From NCBI GenBank assembly GCA_028873795.1, contig JAPPNP010000013.1, forward strand, positions 1-47,903: DNA of 47,903 nt. Direction: 5' to 3'. The position numbers and the translations under genes were made by a program. This document shows positions 14,959 to 23,959 of this stretch, one piece after another (positions within the stretch are counted from its first letter, which is position 1; each line of letters opens with the position of its first letter). This DNA comes from Chloroflexota bacterium (GTDB lineage: Bacteria > Chloroflexota > UBA11872). The notes beneath the pieces are model-generated. The model had not been told where the DNA came from. It did not search any database and saw only the letters and a list, made by a program, of their open reading frames with translations.

Positions 14959-16296
14959 TCACCGCGGGAGCCAGGTGTCGTCGAGCATCACGTCCGTCAG
15001 CCGCCGTCCGAGCAAGTACTGCATGCGGTCGCCGTACCAGAGGACGACTTCATCGGCAAAGTCGGTCAGGCTGCCATAGGCGGCAATGCCACCGGGACTC
15101 CCGCGAGTCACCGAGGTTGCCCAGTCGTTGTCGACGATGAGGTGCGGCCGTCCGAAAACCAGCGGCTGGCCGCCGGGATTGTCGATCTCGCGCCCGACGC
15201 TGACGAAAATCGGGCGGCGCGACTCGCCACTGCCCGGACCGGTGCCGCCGTTGGCGGTGCCGTCGTTGTTGTGGAAGAAGAGCAGGTAGCGGCCGTCGCG
15301 CAACTTGTAGAGGGGGCAGGGCGCCGACGGGTGGGGGATCGGCGGGCCGCCGGGCTGGAAGCGGAGCATTTCGGCCTCGGACCAGGATTGCCCGTCGTCG
15401 CTCGACACCGAATACCAGATGTAGCCGGTCATGGTCCGCAACACGCAGACGATGCGACTGTCGCTCAGGGGCTGAATGCTCGGCTCCATCGCCGTGCTCA
15501 TGCGCGGATCGCGCGGCTGAGGCACTCGAATGCCGTGGTCGGCATCCGGCCACGTCGTCACTTCCAGGTCCGCCGGATCGTCCACCGTCATCACGTTGTC
15601 GAAGCGCAGGAACCACGCCTCGTGGTGCCGCTGGTTGAAACCGATCTCGGGCGTCACCGTCTCGAATTGCCCCTGGAAGGCGTTGCCCGCCCAGCGCGTG
15701 ATCGGGCACAGCACGCTGCCGCGCCGGGTGACGATGGGCGCCTGCCAGCCCGAGGTGACCCAGCTGCTCAGCAGGGCCGGATCGGGATCGTCGATGGCCC
15801 CGCGGCCGATCGGCGTGTCGTGCCGCTCGCCCCACGTGTGGCCGTCGTCGTCCGACACGCGCCAGGCCAGCACGCCGGTCATGCCGCGGTCGAAGTCCAC
15901 CGGCCCGGTGTTGCGGTGATAGAAGATCCACACGCGGCCTGAGTGGGGCACGACAACCGGTACCGACCACACGGCCGTCTGCTCCGTGCCTTCCGGTGGC
16001 GCGTCGAGCACCGTCGGCCGGCTCCAGGTGCGGCCCCGGTCCTCACTGCGCGCCACGACCACGCGAGCGTTGGGGCCGTGAAAGCTGTTGGCGTCCGCCT
16101 GCGTCCAGGTGCCCAGCAGCGCTCCGGTCGTCGTGGCCGTGACCACGAAGTGCACGTTGCCCGCGTCCCAAGGCCCGTTCTCGGATGCCTCCCGGTGCGC
16201 CGGCGTGTCGCCGTCTTGCGGGATGTAGACCACGAAGTCCGGGTCGCTCGCGTGGGCGTCGGCCCAACGTTCGGCGGCGGTGGATGAGGGAGCCAT
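14959..16296 (-). CDS. BNR/Asp-box sialidase-like beta-propeller protein (paralogue)
   Basis: 445 residues. Asp-boxes are SEDRGRTW, SDDDGHTW and SSDDGQSW. Long matches to the protein at 6929-8221 (LRF.N, GYIWYSVSSDDG, EMLRFQPGG, SRRPIFVSVG) make them paralogues. No signal peptide. ATG at 16296 is chosen because GAAAGGA precedes it; the 150 in-frame codons upstream overlap the aldolase gene in another frame and are rejected. Lying 16 nt after the HpaI-type gene, it presumably cleaves a glycan unit whose product the aldolase or isomerase handles. Sialidase activity is not shown. Confidence 0.85.
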   Translation of the reverse strand: MAPSSTAAERWADAHASDPDFVVYIPQDGDTPAHREASENGPWDAGNVHFVVTATTTGALLGTWTQADANSFHGPNARVVVARSEDRGRTWSRPTVLDAPPEGTEQTAVWSVPVVVPHSGRVWIFYHRNTGPVDFDRGMTGVLAWRVSDDDGHTWGERHDTPIGRGAIDDPDPALLSSWVTSGWQAPIVTRRGSVLCPITRWAGNAFQGQFETVTPEIGFNQRHHEAWFLRFDNVMTVDDPADLEVTTWPDADHGIRVPQPRDPRMSTAMEPSIQPLSDSRIVCVLRTMTGYIWYSVSSDDGQSWSEAEMLRFQPGGPPIPHPSAPCPLYKLRDGRYLLFFHNNDGTANGGTGPGSGESRRPIFVSVGREIDNPGGQPLVFGRPHLIVDNDWATSVTRGSPGGIAAYGSLTDFADEVVLWYGDRMQYLLGRRLTDVMLDDTWLPR

Positions 16297-16312
16297 GGGT
16301 CGTCCTTTCAAC

Positions 16313-17068
16313 TCAGGCGCGGACCGCCTGCAGTTCCTGCGACGCGACCTGGGCCAGCAGGCGCAGATCGCTGGAGAGATCGATGAACGTGAACCCTTGG
16401 GCGATGAATTGCCGCGCGTGCGCGGCCGTCGGGGCGGGCGTCCCCGCGGGCTTGCCGTTTGCCTGCGCGCCGGCGAGGATCCGGGCCATCGCTTCCAGGT
16501 GCTCCGGCACGCGATAGACGTCGGTGCGCGTGTAGCCCATATCGACGACGAGATCGTTGGGCCCGATGAACGCGACGTCCATGCCGTCCACGGCCATGAT
16601 CTCGGCGATGTTGTCGACGCCTTCGCGGTCCTCGATTTGCGGACACACCAGCAGGTTGTCGTTGATGTGTGACACGTAGTTGCTGGAGATCGCGGCGCGG
16701 GAGTTGCCACCCGACCGATGGCCGCGCGGCGCATAACGCACCGCATCGGCGATCGCTTCCGCCTGCTGCACCGTGCTCACGTGCGGCACGATCAGACCCA
16801 TGACTCCGATATCCAGGATGCGGCCGAGGCCCTCCGGTTCGTGCGACCAGGCGCGAGCCATCGGCACCGCGCCCCGCGCCTCGATGGCCCGCACGGCGTG
16901 CGTGATTTCGGCCAGGTCCCACGGGGTGTGCTCGGCGTCGATGGCCAGCCATTCATAGCCGGCCTCCGCCAGCACCTCCGCCGCCAACGGCGACGCCAGG
17001 TTGAGCCACGAGCCGATCGACACCTCGCCCCGCGCGAGCTTGTCTTTGACTGGATTGGGGAATATCAC
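16313..17068 (-). CDS. HpcH/HpaI-type class II aldolase
   Basis: 251 residues. The family residues fall at expected places: Asp44 and His47 (IDAEHTP), Arg72 (ARAW), Glu146 (PQIED) and Asp172 (PNDLV). These proteins use a divalent metal to cleave 2-keto-hydroxy acids to pyruvate or glyoxylate plus an aldehyde. GTG at 17068 is chosen since homologues begin at NPVKDKL..GE and the -10-like TATGCT (17101-17106) would exclude the upstream 44 codons. First gene of the operon down to 13968 and divergent from the glycosidase-like gene. Confidence 0.9.
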   Translation of the reverse strand: MIFPNPVKDKLARGEVSIGSWLNLASPLAAEVLAEAGYEWLAIDAEHTPWDLAEITHAVRAIEARGAVPMARAWSHEPEGLGRILDIGVMGLIVPHVSTVQQAEAIADAVRYAPRGHRSGGNSRAAISSNYVSHINDNLLVCPQIEDREGVDNIAEIMAVDGMDVAFIGPNDLVVDMGYTRTDVYRVPEHLEAMARILAGAQANGKPAGTPAPTAAHARQFIAQGFTFIDLSSDLRLLAQVASQELQAVRA

Positions 17069-17100
17069 CGCGTTCGCTTTGGCGGGGCCGTGCCGACCGG

Positions 17101-17108
17101 AGCATACT
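17101..17108. promoter_or_regulatory. Overlapping divergent -10-like elements
   Basis: TATGCT on the minus strand (17101-17106) is 33 nt before the HpaI GTG. On the plus strand CATACT (17103-17108) is 67 nt before the glycosidase-like ATG. The two nearly coincide, so the divergent operons probably share one control region. Confidence 0.4.
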
Positions 17109-17174
17109 GCGGCACCGTGGCGGCCGCCTCTCGCGGCCGAAGGCCCCGCGCGTTTGCCGCAAAGGTGGTTCCGA

Positions 17175-18950
17175 ATGTCCGCATCAGGCATCGCACACAT
17201 CGGCGATCTCGGTCTCTCCCAGTCGCCGATCTATCTCACCGATCTCGACCGCTGCCAACCGGCCGAGGCGTTGTCCGGCGAGCCGAAAACGGGCCGCTGG
17301 CGCGCATTCGCCTATTCCACGGCCGACTTGAGCGGCACGCTGCTCTACGCCGGCGACAACACGGCGGCGCCCGAGGTGACGCTTCCGCTTGGCGTGAGCG
17401 GCTGGCACGCGATCTCCATCGGCCAGATGGTGCACGACCACGAGCTTTACGAGTGGAGTGGCAACCTGCTGGCGAAGCTCAGCGGCGAGCGCGGCTTCAC
17501 CAACTTGCATCTCCCGCCGCGCATCAATCCGCAGCCCGGCGGCGGCGTGCTGCTGGCGGAGACCTTCTTCAAGATCGCCGACCTCACCGGTCAGGACATC
17601 CAGTTCAAGCAGATCGCCGTGTCGGCTGATGTCAACCAGCCGGATGGCATCTGCGATTGCGAGCCGGCCCGACCGGCCTACGTCAAGCTCGTGCCCCTCA
17701 CCGACGGCGAAGTGGCAGCGCTCCAAGCCGACCGCGCGCGAACCGACACCAAGCGCCTCTACGCCCACGACGACAACCACGGCTGGATGGGCCATATCCG
17801 CGCGCACACGCCGGAGGATGTTCAGGGTCACCTCGAGCCCTACCGCAACACCGATTTCCAGAGGATCTACCTGGAAACCGGCGGCGGCGACCTTCTGAAC
17901 TACTTCACCAAGATCGCCCGCGATCACACACTCGACGCTCACGAGGACTTCTCACACGTCGGCTACCGGAAGCAATCAGAGGCCTGGCGCATCTTTCGGG
18001 ACCAGGGCGTCGATCCCTACGACGTCGCGATCGAGCACGCCCACGACATGGGCATGGAGATTCACGCCTCGTGGCGCGTGACGGGCTTCCACTACCCGCC
18101 GCCCAACGACCACTTCAACTCCGGCGCCGGAGTCTTCGAGGAGCATCCCGAGTGGCGCAGCGTGGACCGTGAGGGTCGAATTACGCCGCGGCTCTCCTAC
18201 GCCTATCCGGGCTTCCGTGCCTTTGCCATCTCCCTGCTGCGCGAGATGGCGGAGAAGCCGGTCGACGGCGTGTGCCTGCTTTACAACCGCCGACCGCCGT
18301 TCACGGAATACGAGCCGCATATCGTCGAGGCGTTCAAGGAGGCGTCGGGCCAGGACCCGCGCGAGCTGGACGAGCACGACCCGGACTGGCTGCGGTTTAG
18401 GGCGCGCGTGATGACCGACTTCATGCGCGAGCTGCGCGCCGAGCTGGCGGAGGTCGCCGCGGCCACCGGACGCGACAAGCCCATCAACGTCTCCGCGATC
18501 GTGATGAAGGACGAAGCCGAGAACCTGCACCGCGCCCTGGACCTGCAAGCCTGGGTGGCCGAGGGGCTGATCGACACGATCATTCCCTACACGTCGGCGC
18601 CGGAGCTCAACAGCCGGGTGCCCGCGTGGGACGAGCCCGAGCGGCAACTCGAGTTCTTCTTGGATCTGGTGCGCGACACGCCCGTCACCCTGGCCGCCAG
18701 CGTGCTGCCGCGGTCCATGACGCCGGAGGAATACCAGCACGCCGCCGCGCGCATCTATCGCACGGGCGTCGAGCGGCTGTTCTTCTGGGACTGCACCACG
18801 GCACACGATTCCTTTAAGGGCCTGCGCTCGCTGGGGCATCGCGAGAACATTGAAGCCTGGCATAAATCGGGCCGACCGGACCTCTCGGCGCCGCAGCACA
18901 CGCTGACGACGCTGGGTGACTGGGACTTCTCCTACGACACGCCCGGCTAG
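17175..18950 (+). CDS. Glycoside-hydrolase-like TIM-barrel protein
   Basis: 591 residues. A beta-rich N-terminal domain (about 1-195) is followed by a probable TIM barrel (about 200-570) with features such as RIYLETGGGDLLNYFT, GMEIHASWRVTGFHYP, DGVCLLYNRRPPF and IDTIIPYTSAPE. These resemble GHL10/DUF-type glycoside hydrolases; catalytic acids cannot be assigned. ATG at 17175 is chosen on the strength of AAAGGTGG 6 nt upstream. No signal peptide. Divergent from the HpaI-BNR-isomerase operon, suggesting joint degradation of one glycan. Confidence 0.68.
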   Translation: MSASGIAHIGDLGLSQSPIYLTDLDRCQPAEALSGEPKTGRWRAFAYSTADLSGTLLYAGDNTAAPEVTLPLGVSGWHAISIGQMVHDHELYEWSGNLLAKLSGERGFTNLHLPPRINPQPGGGVLLAETFFKIADLTGQDIQFKQIAVSADVNQPDGICDCEPARPAYVKLVPLTDGEVAALQADRARTDTKRLYAHDDNHGWMGHIRAHTPEDVQGHLEPYRNTDFQRIYLETGGGDLLNYFTKIARDHTLDAHEDFSHVGYRKQSEAWRIFRDQGVDPYDVAIEHAHDMGMEIHASWRVTGFHYPPPNDHFNSGAGVFEEHPEWRSVDREGRITPRLSYAYPGFRAFAISLLREMAEKPVDGVCLLYNRRPPFTEYEPHIVEAFKEASGQDPRELDEHDPDWLRFRARVMTDFMRELRAELAEVAAATGRDKPINVSAIVMKDEAENLHRALDLQAWVAEGLIDTIIPYTSAPELNSRVPAWDEPERQLEFFLDLVRDTPVTLAASVLPRSMTPEEYQHAAARIYRTGVERLFFWDCTTAHDSFKGLRSLGHRENIEAWHKSGRPDLSAPQHTLTTLGDWDFSYDTPG

Positions 18951-18979
18951 ACACCGTTGCGTCGGCGCGGTGGCTTCCC

Positions 18980-19000
18980 GCCCCGTATCGAGTACGGGGC
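18980..19000. repeat. 21-bp palindrome, second copy
   Basis: GCCCCGTA and TACGGGGC flank a 5-nt loop. The whole is the exact reverse complement of 208-228, 18.8 kb away. Confidence 0.75.
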
Positions 19001-19174
19001 AGGATCTTCGCGGAATTGACGCAGTGGCCTTCCGTCCGTCATTCCTGCGGAGGGAGGCCGTTGCAAGATTCGGCCGTGCTTAGGGATGACCGGGGGCGTG
19101 CGGTCCGCGCCCAGGTTCAATGAAGGGTGGATTCCCGCCTTCGCGGGAATGACGAAGGGCTGCTCGTAGGTCTC

Positions 19175-19333
19175 CGGAGGCGGGAACCTACCGCCCCGCC
19201 ACCTCCGCGCCAGCGGAAATGACGGAGTGGCGCACGGATCGACACAGTGGCCTTCCTTCCGTCGTTCCCGCGGAGGCGGGAACCTACCGCTCCGCCACTT
19301 CCGCGCCAGCGGATACGACGGAGTGGCGCACGG
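19175..19333. repeat. Duplicated 63-bp unit with 96-bp period
   Basis: Copies at 19175-19237 and 19271-19333 differ at four positions. The separating 33 bp include CAGTGGCCTTCC, also found at 19022. This looks like duplication inside a repeat cluster, not a CRISPR. Confidence 0.8.
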
Positions 19334-19352
19334 GAAGGACGGCGGGCGTGCG

Positions 19353-21287
19353 CTAGTCGATCGACTCCCGCGGACCTCTCCGCCAGACGTCGCCGTCCAG
19401 CGTGCCGGCGAACACCGCCTCGGCGCCCGAGGCTTCGATGGTCGCGGTGACGCAGGTCACGTTCGTCGGTGCGTCGCGGCCACCGGTGGGGCTCCAGGTG
19501 TGCCCCTTGTCTCGCGAGTGGAACAGCCCCAGTCCCGTGCCGGCGTAGAACCGGCCCGTGCGTCCAAAGTTCGGCGAGACCACCAGGCTGGTGACCGCGG
19601 CCAACCGATCCACGCTCACCCGGCCCTCGACCCAGGAGGCCATGCGTGGGCCGTTGGGCGTAAACACGTCGCGTCCTGCCACCACGCCCACGAACGCTCG
19701 GGCATCGCGGTAGTTGGGTGGCACGGCGATTGGGGCCAATTGCCCGCGCGCGCCCTTCTCGAACACGCGCACCCAAGTCACCCCGGCGTCGCGCGTGTGA
19801 TACAGGCGAATGCGGCCGTCCGCGATGGAGGTGACGAAGATCGTCCCGTCGTCCGCCACCCGCGGCGAAAAGGCAATCGCCACCAGGCGTCCGTTGCCGA
19901 ACCGTTCGGCGACCTGGCGCCACGTGGACCCGCCGTCGTCCGATAGGTGCAGGTCACCCGCCCCGCCGCCGATGGCCAGTCTTCCCCCGGCCCCAATCGT
20001 CAGGCTCGCCGGGGAAAGCGTTTCGGGCAGACCGGCCAAGTCGTCCCAGTGCCGGCCGCCGTCGGTGCTCTCCAGCACCTGTGGCCCGGCGATGGCCAGC
20101 GTTCGCTGGTCATCTGGCGACATGGCCAGCGACGCGATTGTCGGCTCGTCGGGCGCGGCGGCCGGCGGTGACCAGGTGCGGCCCGCGTCGTGCGAGTACA
20201 GCAACCCCTCGTCGGCGGTGCCGGCGATGAGGGTGCCGTCGTCCGCGAAAGACGGCGACGCGGCCAACGTGAGCAGCGGCCGGCTGGCAAGGCCATCATC
20301 GCTGCGCTGCCAGGACTGACCTCTATCGTCGGATCGCCAGACGCCGCCCTCGTAGAGACCGGCCAGCAGCGTCCAGTCGGCGCCGGATTCCGCCAAGGTC
20401 AGGGTGAGAATCGCGCGGCCGTCGATGTTGCCGACCTGCTCCCAGGTCTCGCCGCGGTCGCTCGTCCGCAGCAAGCCACGCTCGGCGGTGGCAATGAACA
20501 CCGTGCCGTCTTCGCCGTAGTTGGGAGAGATCACCAGCGCGTTCACGGTCGTGGAGGCGCCGACCTCCGGCACTTGCTGCCAGGTGAGCCCGTTGGTCGT
20601 GGTGCGATAGAGGCCGGCGCCCTCGGTGGCGGCATAGGCCGTGTACGCATCGGGATGCGCCACGAACTCAAGCGCCTGAATGGGAAAGCCCTTGGCGCAA
20701 TCGTCGGCCAGGCGCCAGGCGCTCGCGCCTCGGGCACGCATGTACAGCCCGCTCTCGGTCCCGGCCAGCACGCGCTCCTGGTGCGGCGGCCCCGGCGACA
20801 CGGCAACGGCGAGCACCTGCTGATCGTCCAGGCCGTCGTTTTGGGCATTCCACGTTCGCCCCAGGTTGGCGGATACGTATACCCCGCCGCTCTCCGTACC
20901 CACCAGCGCCAGCCGATCGCTGGCATATTGCGGCGAGAACGCGGCGGACGTGACGCTGGCCGTGGCGCCCCAGAAGAACGTGTCGCGCCAGGTCGCCCCG
21001 CCGTCGACGGAAACAAATGCCGAAGCGTCGACGGTGCCAACCAATAGCGTGTGGTCCGTGGCGAACGCCGGCGAAACCGCCGCCGACTGCACGTAGGGCG
21101 CACCCAGGCCGCCGGCCGCGCGCTGCCACGTTTGGCCGGCGTCCGGCGACAGAAATAGCCCGCTGAGCGTTCCCGCCAGCACGGCGGACGATCCCGAGCC
21201 GTACGGCGCGGCCGCCAGGCACGTGACCGTGCCGCCGCTGCCTTCGCGGAGCCGTGACCATACAGGGCGTCGTCGAGGTGCTGCCAT
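19353..21287 (-). CDS. Eleven-Asp-box beta-propeller protein (VPS10/YCF48-like)
   Basis: 644 residues built almost entirely of propeller blades. Eleven Asp-boxes can be counted, from SPDAGQTW near the N-terminus through SVDGGATW, SDDRGQSW and SDDGGSTW to SRDKGHTW near the C-terminus. This is the pattern of exo-xyloglucanase-like, sortilin-like or photosystem-stability-like WD/BNR proteins, suggesting two stacked seven-bladed propellers. No signal peptide or catalytic domain is seen, so binding or glycosidase roles are equally possible. ATG start with a weak ribosome site, 59 nt after the GH42-like stop; probably co-transcribed with it. Confidence 0.82.
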   Translation of the reverse strand: MAAPRRRPVWSRLREGSGGTVTCLAAAPYGSGSSAVLAGTLSGLFLSPDAGQTWQRAAGGLGAPYVQSAAVSPAFATDHTLLVGTVDASAFVSVDGGATWRDTFFWGATASVTSAAFSPQYASDRLALVGTESGGVYVSANLGRTWNAQNDGLDDQQVLAVAVSPGPPHQERVLAGTESGLYMRARGASAWRLADDCAKGFPIQALEFVAHPDAYTAYAATEGAGLYRTTTNGLTWQQVPEVGASTTVNALVISPNYGEDGTVFIATAERGLLRTSDRGETWEQVGNIDGRAILTLTLAESGADWTLLAGLYEGGVWRSDDRGQSWQRSDDGLASRPLLTLAASPSFADDGTLIAGTADEGLLYSHDAGRTWSPPAAAPDEPTIASLAMSPDDQRTLAIAGPQVLESTDGGRHWDDLAGLPETLSPASLTIGAGGRLAIGGGAGDLHLSDDGGSTWRQVAERFGNGRLVAIAFSPRVADDGTIFVTSIADGRIRLYHTRDAGVTWVRVFEKGARGQLAPIAVPPNYRDARAFVGVVAGRDVFTPNGPRMASWVEGRVSVDRLAAVTSLVVSPNFGRTGRFYAGTGLGLFHSRDKGHTWSPTGGRDAPTNVTCVTATIEASGAEAVFAGTLDGDVWRRGPRESID

Positions 21288-21346
21288 GGAAGTGACGCCC
21301 TAGCTGGTCGCCCGTCCGGATGTGTCCGGGGCGTTCGGAGGTCGGG

Positions 21347-23452
21347 TCACGCGGAATCCGGCAGGTGGATCACGGCGCGCCCCCACGGTTCGATTTCGAC
21401 CTCGATGCCGCCGTCGATCACTGGCAGGTCCGTCTGGGTGAGCAAATCGTGTGCCGTCGCGGCAGGCTCGCGCGGACGCAGCCGGGAGCGCGCCACGCTG
21501 CGTTCGACATTGAATACGAATAGGAGACGCCCACCGAGTCGCGAGCGCCGCACGACCGGCACTACCCGATCGCCTGAAATCTCCACCGGCGCGGTCACGC
21601 CCGCGTCCCGCGCCAGGCCCAGCACCACCTCCGGCACCCCAACGTCGCCAAAGCCGGCCGACGTCGTGAGACCGAGCCACGTAAAGCGAGCGTCCTCCGT
21701 CTGCACCGCGACCGTGTCGCCGTCCAGCGTGGCCACGGCCTTGGACGCGCCCAGCGGCTCGAGGATGGCGTAGCCGCACTCGGAGGTGATCGAAAGGTCG
21801 CCGTAAGCCGTCGACAGTTGATTGCGACGCTCGCGGATATCGAATTCGGAGACTCCAGAGAAGTCGGCCACGCGCACGCCGAACCGCTCGGCGAATCCCT
21901 CCGGGGGCGCGTAGCTCGATTGGCCGTCGGCAGAGTACATCCCGAAACTGCCCTCGGCGACGAAACGCGTCTCGGGCGAGTTCTCGAGCGTCTCCTCGAT
22001 CCGGCCTTGCAGCTCCGCCGTCATCAGCGCCGCGTTGGGCATGATCACGAGCTTGTAGCCGGACCAGTCCATGTTGGGCGAGAGCACGTCGGCGGGGATG
22101 CCGTTGGCCCACAAGGTGCGGTAGACGCCGCGCACGTCGGCCACAAAGCGGTCGCCCTCCTCGTTGTAGTTGAACAGCTCCTGGGACTCTGGGTGATAGA
22201 TCACCGCCACGTCGGCCGGCGGGCAGTCCAGCGGCAGGTGCTCGCGCAGGCCCTGGATCTGCGAGACCGCTTCCTCGGCCGACGTGAGCCTTGGCGTGTC
22301 GCGCCCGTCGAGAGCCGTCAGGCAGTATCCGGGCGACTCGAAGCTCAGATACTCGGGTCGGTACTGCCAGAACATCGCCCCGGCGGCGCCGTGGGCCAGA
22401 GTCATCCAGAGCAGCGTCGTCGTCTCTTGCGGGTCCGACTGCTTGTTCCAGACCACCCCTCCCGGCGACATGCCGGCATAGATCTCCTCGTTCCACCAGC
22501 GACCGTTCTTGCCGACGCTGCGCGACCAGTCGAACGCAAAGGCCCGCTCGGCGATCTTGTACGGATCATCCGACGTGAGCAGGTTGTTGGACGGCATGGA
22601 CATGCCCCAACTGTCGGCGTAGGGGGCGCAAATCTCGTCCCAGGGCCGCGGAAACCACGCGCCGTGCGCTCGTTTCTCGTGGTGAGGGTCGATGGCGTTC
22701 GCCGTGTCCACCATCCACTTCAGGTGGTCGGCCAGGTTCTCGTAGTGGAACCGGCGATAGACCAGCATTTCGACGACGTTGTTGTGCGAGCGCGGCGGCT
22801 CCACGTCTTCCCAACGCCGATAGCGGCGCAGGAAGCGCTCGTTCAGCTCGTCGAGCGTGTACCGCTCGCGCAGCCAGGCCTTGTATTTCGCCAGCGTGTA
22901 GTCGCAGTAGCACGGATAGCCGCCGCCCTGCGGGCTCCAGGCCGCCGAGTAGTTGACGCCATCCCAGAGCCCCCAGATGAGCAAGCTCGGCCTGTCCTTA
23001 TATCTATTGATGACGTGCCGCAGCAGGCCGCCGCCGTACTCGCGCCAGGCCGGGTGGTCGTAACAGTGGATCACGCCGCCCTGCGGATAGGCCCCGCTCG
23101 CATGCGACGACACGGTTTGCCCCAGGTAGTTCACCACGCGCATGTCGGGGTGCTCGCGGGTCAGCCACTCCGGGCACGCGCCGTGGGTGCCCAGCATGAT
23201 GTCGAGCCACACGTAGAGCCCGTGTTTCTCCCCGAGGTCGAACATGAGGTCGAAGTCGTCCAGCTCGTAGCGCCCCGGCCGGGGCTCCATGTGGTTCCAG
23301 TAGGAGTGGCTGCGCACGATGCGCATACCCGCCGCCCGGATTCGGGCATAGTCGCCGTCCCAGACGTCGAGCTTCGGAATCGGCCCGCGGTAGTGCTCCG
23401 TGCCGACGGGAAACGGGTGGTCGGGAATGCTGACGAAGGCTGGCTCAGACAT
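21347..23452 (-). CDS. GH42 beta-galactosidase-like protein lacking the usual Asn-Glu
   Basis: 701 residues. A TIM barrel (about 10-380) is followed by a glutamine-amidotransferase-like trimerisation domain (about 390-600) and a C-terminal beta domain, as in GH42. The nucleophile region WWNEEIYAG (319-327, Glu322/323) and FWQYRPE (361-367) are present. Where GH42 has an Asn-Glu acid/base, this protein reads WGLWDG (160-165) followed by PCYC. So catalysis may be altered or use another residue. No signal peptide. ATG at 23452 is preferred over the 39-codon upstream extension, as the paralogue starts here and -10-like TAGCAT lies 39 nt upstream. Confidence 0.82.
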   Translation of the reverse strand: MSEPAFVSIPDHPFPVGTEHYRGPIPKLDVWDGDYARIRAAGMRIVRSHSYWNHMEPRPGRYELDDFDLMFDLGEKHGLYVWLDIMLGTHGACPEWLTREHPDMRVVNYLGQTVSSHASGAYPQGGVIHCYDHPAWREYGGGLLRHVINRYKDRPSLLIWGLWDGVNYSAAWSPQGGGYPCYCDYTLAKYKAWLRERYTLDELNERFLRRYRRWEDVEPPRSHNNVVEMLVYRRFHYENLADHLKWMVDTANAIDPHHEKRAHGAWFPRPWDEICAPYADSWGMSMPSNNLLTSDDPYKIAERAFAFDWSRSVGKNGRWWNEEIYAGMSPGGVVWNKQSDPQETTTLLWMTLAHGAAGAMFWQYRPEYLSFESPGYCLTALDGRDTPRLTSAEEAVSQIQGLREHLPLDCPPADVAVIYHPESQELFNYNEEGDRFVADVRGVYRTLWANGIPADVLSPNMDWSGYKLVIMPNAALMTAELQGRIEETLENSPETRFVAEGSFGMYSADGQSSYAPPEGFAERFGVRVADFSGVSEFDIRERRNQLSTAYGDLSITSECGYAILEPLGASKAVATLDGDTVAVQTEDARFTWLGLTTSAGFGDVGVPEVVLGLARDAGVTAPVEISGDRVVPVVRRSRLGGRLLFVFNVERSVARSRLRPREPAATAHDLLTQTDLPVIDGGIEVEIEPWGRAVIHLPDSA

Positions 23453-23490
23453 GCGGCAAGCCACGATGCGGGAAAAGGCGATACCGCGGC

Positions 23491-23496
23491 ATGCTA
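23491..23496 (-). promoter_or_regulatory. -10-like TAGCAT for the GH42-like gene
   Basis: TAGCAT on the minus strand is 39 nt before the ATG at 23452 and follows the TAnnnT pattern seen elsewhere in the window. No -35 match. Confidence 0.35.
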
Positions 23497-23591
23497 CTCG
23501 TCCAAGCGCGGCGGCGCGAGTGCCAAGTTGCATGGTGGTCGCAAGGCCCTGGCTTGGGACATGCGGCAACCTGTTGCGGCATTCCCACCCG

Positions 23592-23621
23592 TTGACATGC
23601 GAATTCGCGAAGGGGTATCGT
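23592..23621 (+). promoter_or_regulatory. Sigma-70-type promoter for the ABC transporter operon
   Basis: A perfect -35 TTGACA (23592-23597), an 18-nt spacer and -10 TATCGT (23616-23621). Predicted transcription starts near 23628, leaving a leader of about 330 nt before the ATG at 23960. This is the best promoter match in the window. Confidence 0.6.
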
Positions 23622-23959
23622 CGGCACCCGAACCGCCGTTAGACCGGTTGGGCCACTGCGTAGCAGCACACGCTGTGCACGCGAGGGAGGCTTGTCCAGC
23701 AGGTGGATTTCGACGGGAGTGCGCTCGTGCACACGGGCGCGCGAGTGGGGGGCAGACAGCGCCGGATGCATATGGCAGAATCCGGCGTGACGTTCGCGAC
23801 GCCATCCATTCAGACTGTGGCTAGTTCGCGTTTCTCGAGATTCGGCGCGCGTGGGAGCAGAGGACATGCGTGCGTCAGTCGTTCGTTGGCGCCACGCTGA
23901 GCGCCGAATCGGCGACCGGAGTGTCGCCAAGGGACCGTAGAGATCAGAAGGGGGAGAGG

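Larger units (their letters stand above)
18951..19352. repeat. Repeat-rich intergenic region
   Basis: This 402-bp gap has no supported gene. It contains a 21-bp palindrome (18980-19000), an ATTCCCGC/GCGGGAAT stem-loop (19131-19150), a GTTCCCGC/GCGGGAAC stem-loop (19264-19283), and two copies of a 63-bp unit (19175-19237 and 19271-19333, 59 of 63 identical). CAGTGGCCTTCC occurs twice (19022 and 19245), so part of the spacer is repeated too. It separates convergent genes. Confidence 0.8.
23453..23959. other. 507-bp divergent control region and long leader
   Basis: No coding sequence is supported. It holds a -10-like TAGCAT for the minus-strand gene (23491-23496), the promoter at 23592-23621 for the transporter operon, and about 330 nt of untranslated leader. 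GACATGCGGCAA occurs twice (23448 and 23558). Reading frames across it look like noise. Confidence 0.6.

Noticed and set aside
16297-16746. 150-residue N-terminal extension of the BNR gene ending at 14959
   Set aside because: It overlaps the HpaI-type aldolase in another frame and reads as Arg/Ser/Thr-rich noise; a good ribosome site marks the ATG at 16296.
19175-19333. Possible CRISPR array
   Set aside because: Only two copies, 63 bp long, with mismatches and a spacer that is itself repeated; no cas genes.
21818-23824. 668-residue open frame on the plus strand
   Set aside because: Antisense to the GH42-like gene and extending into the intergenic region; no recognisable motif.
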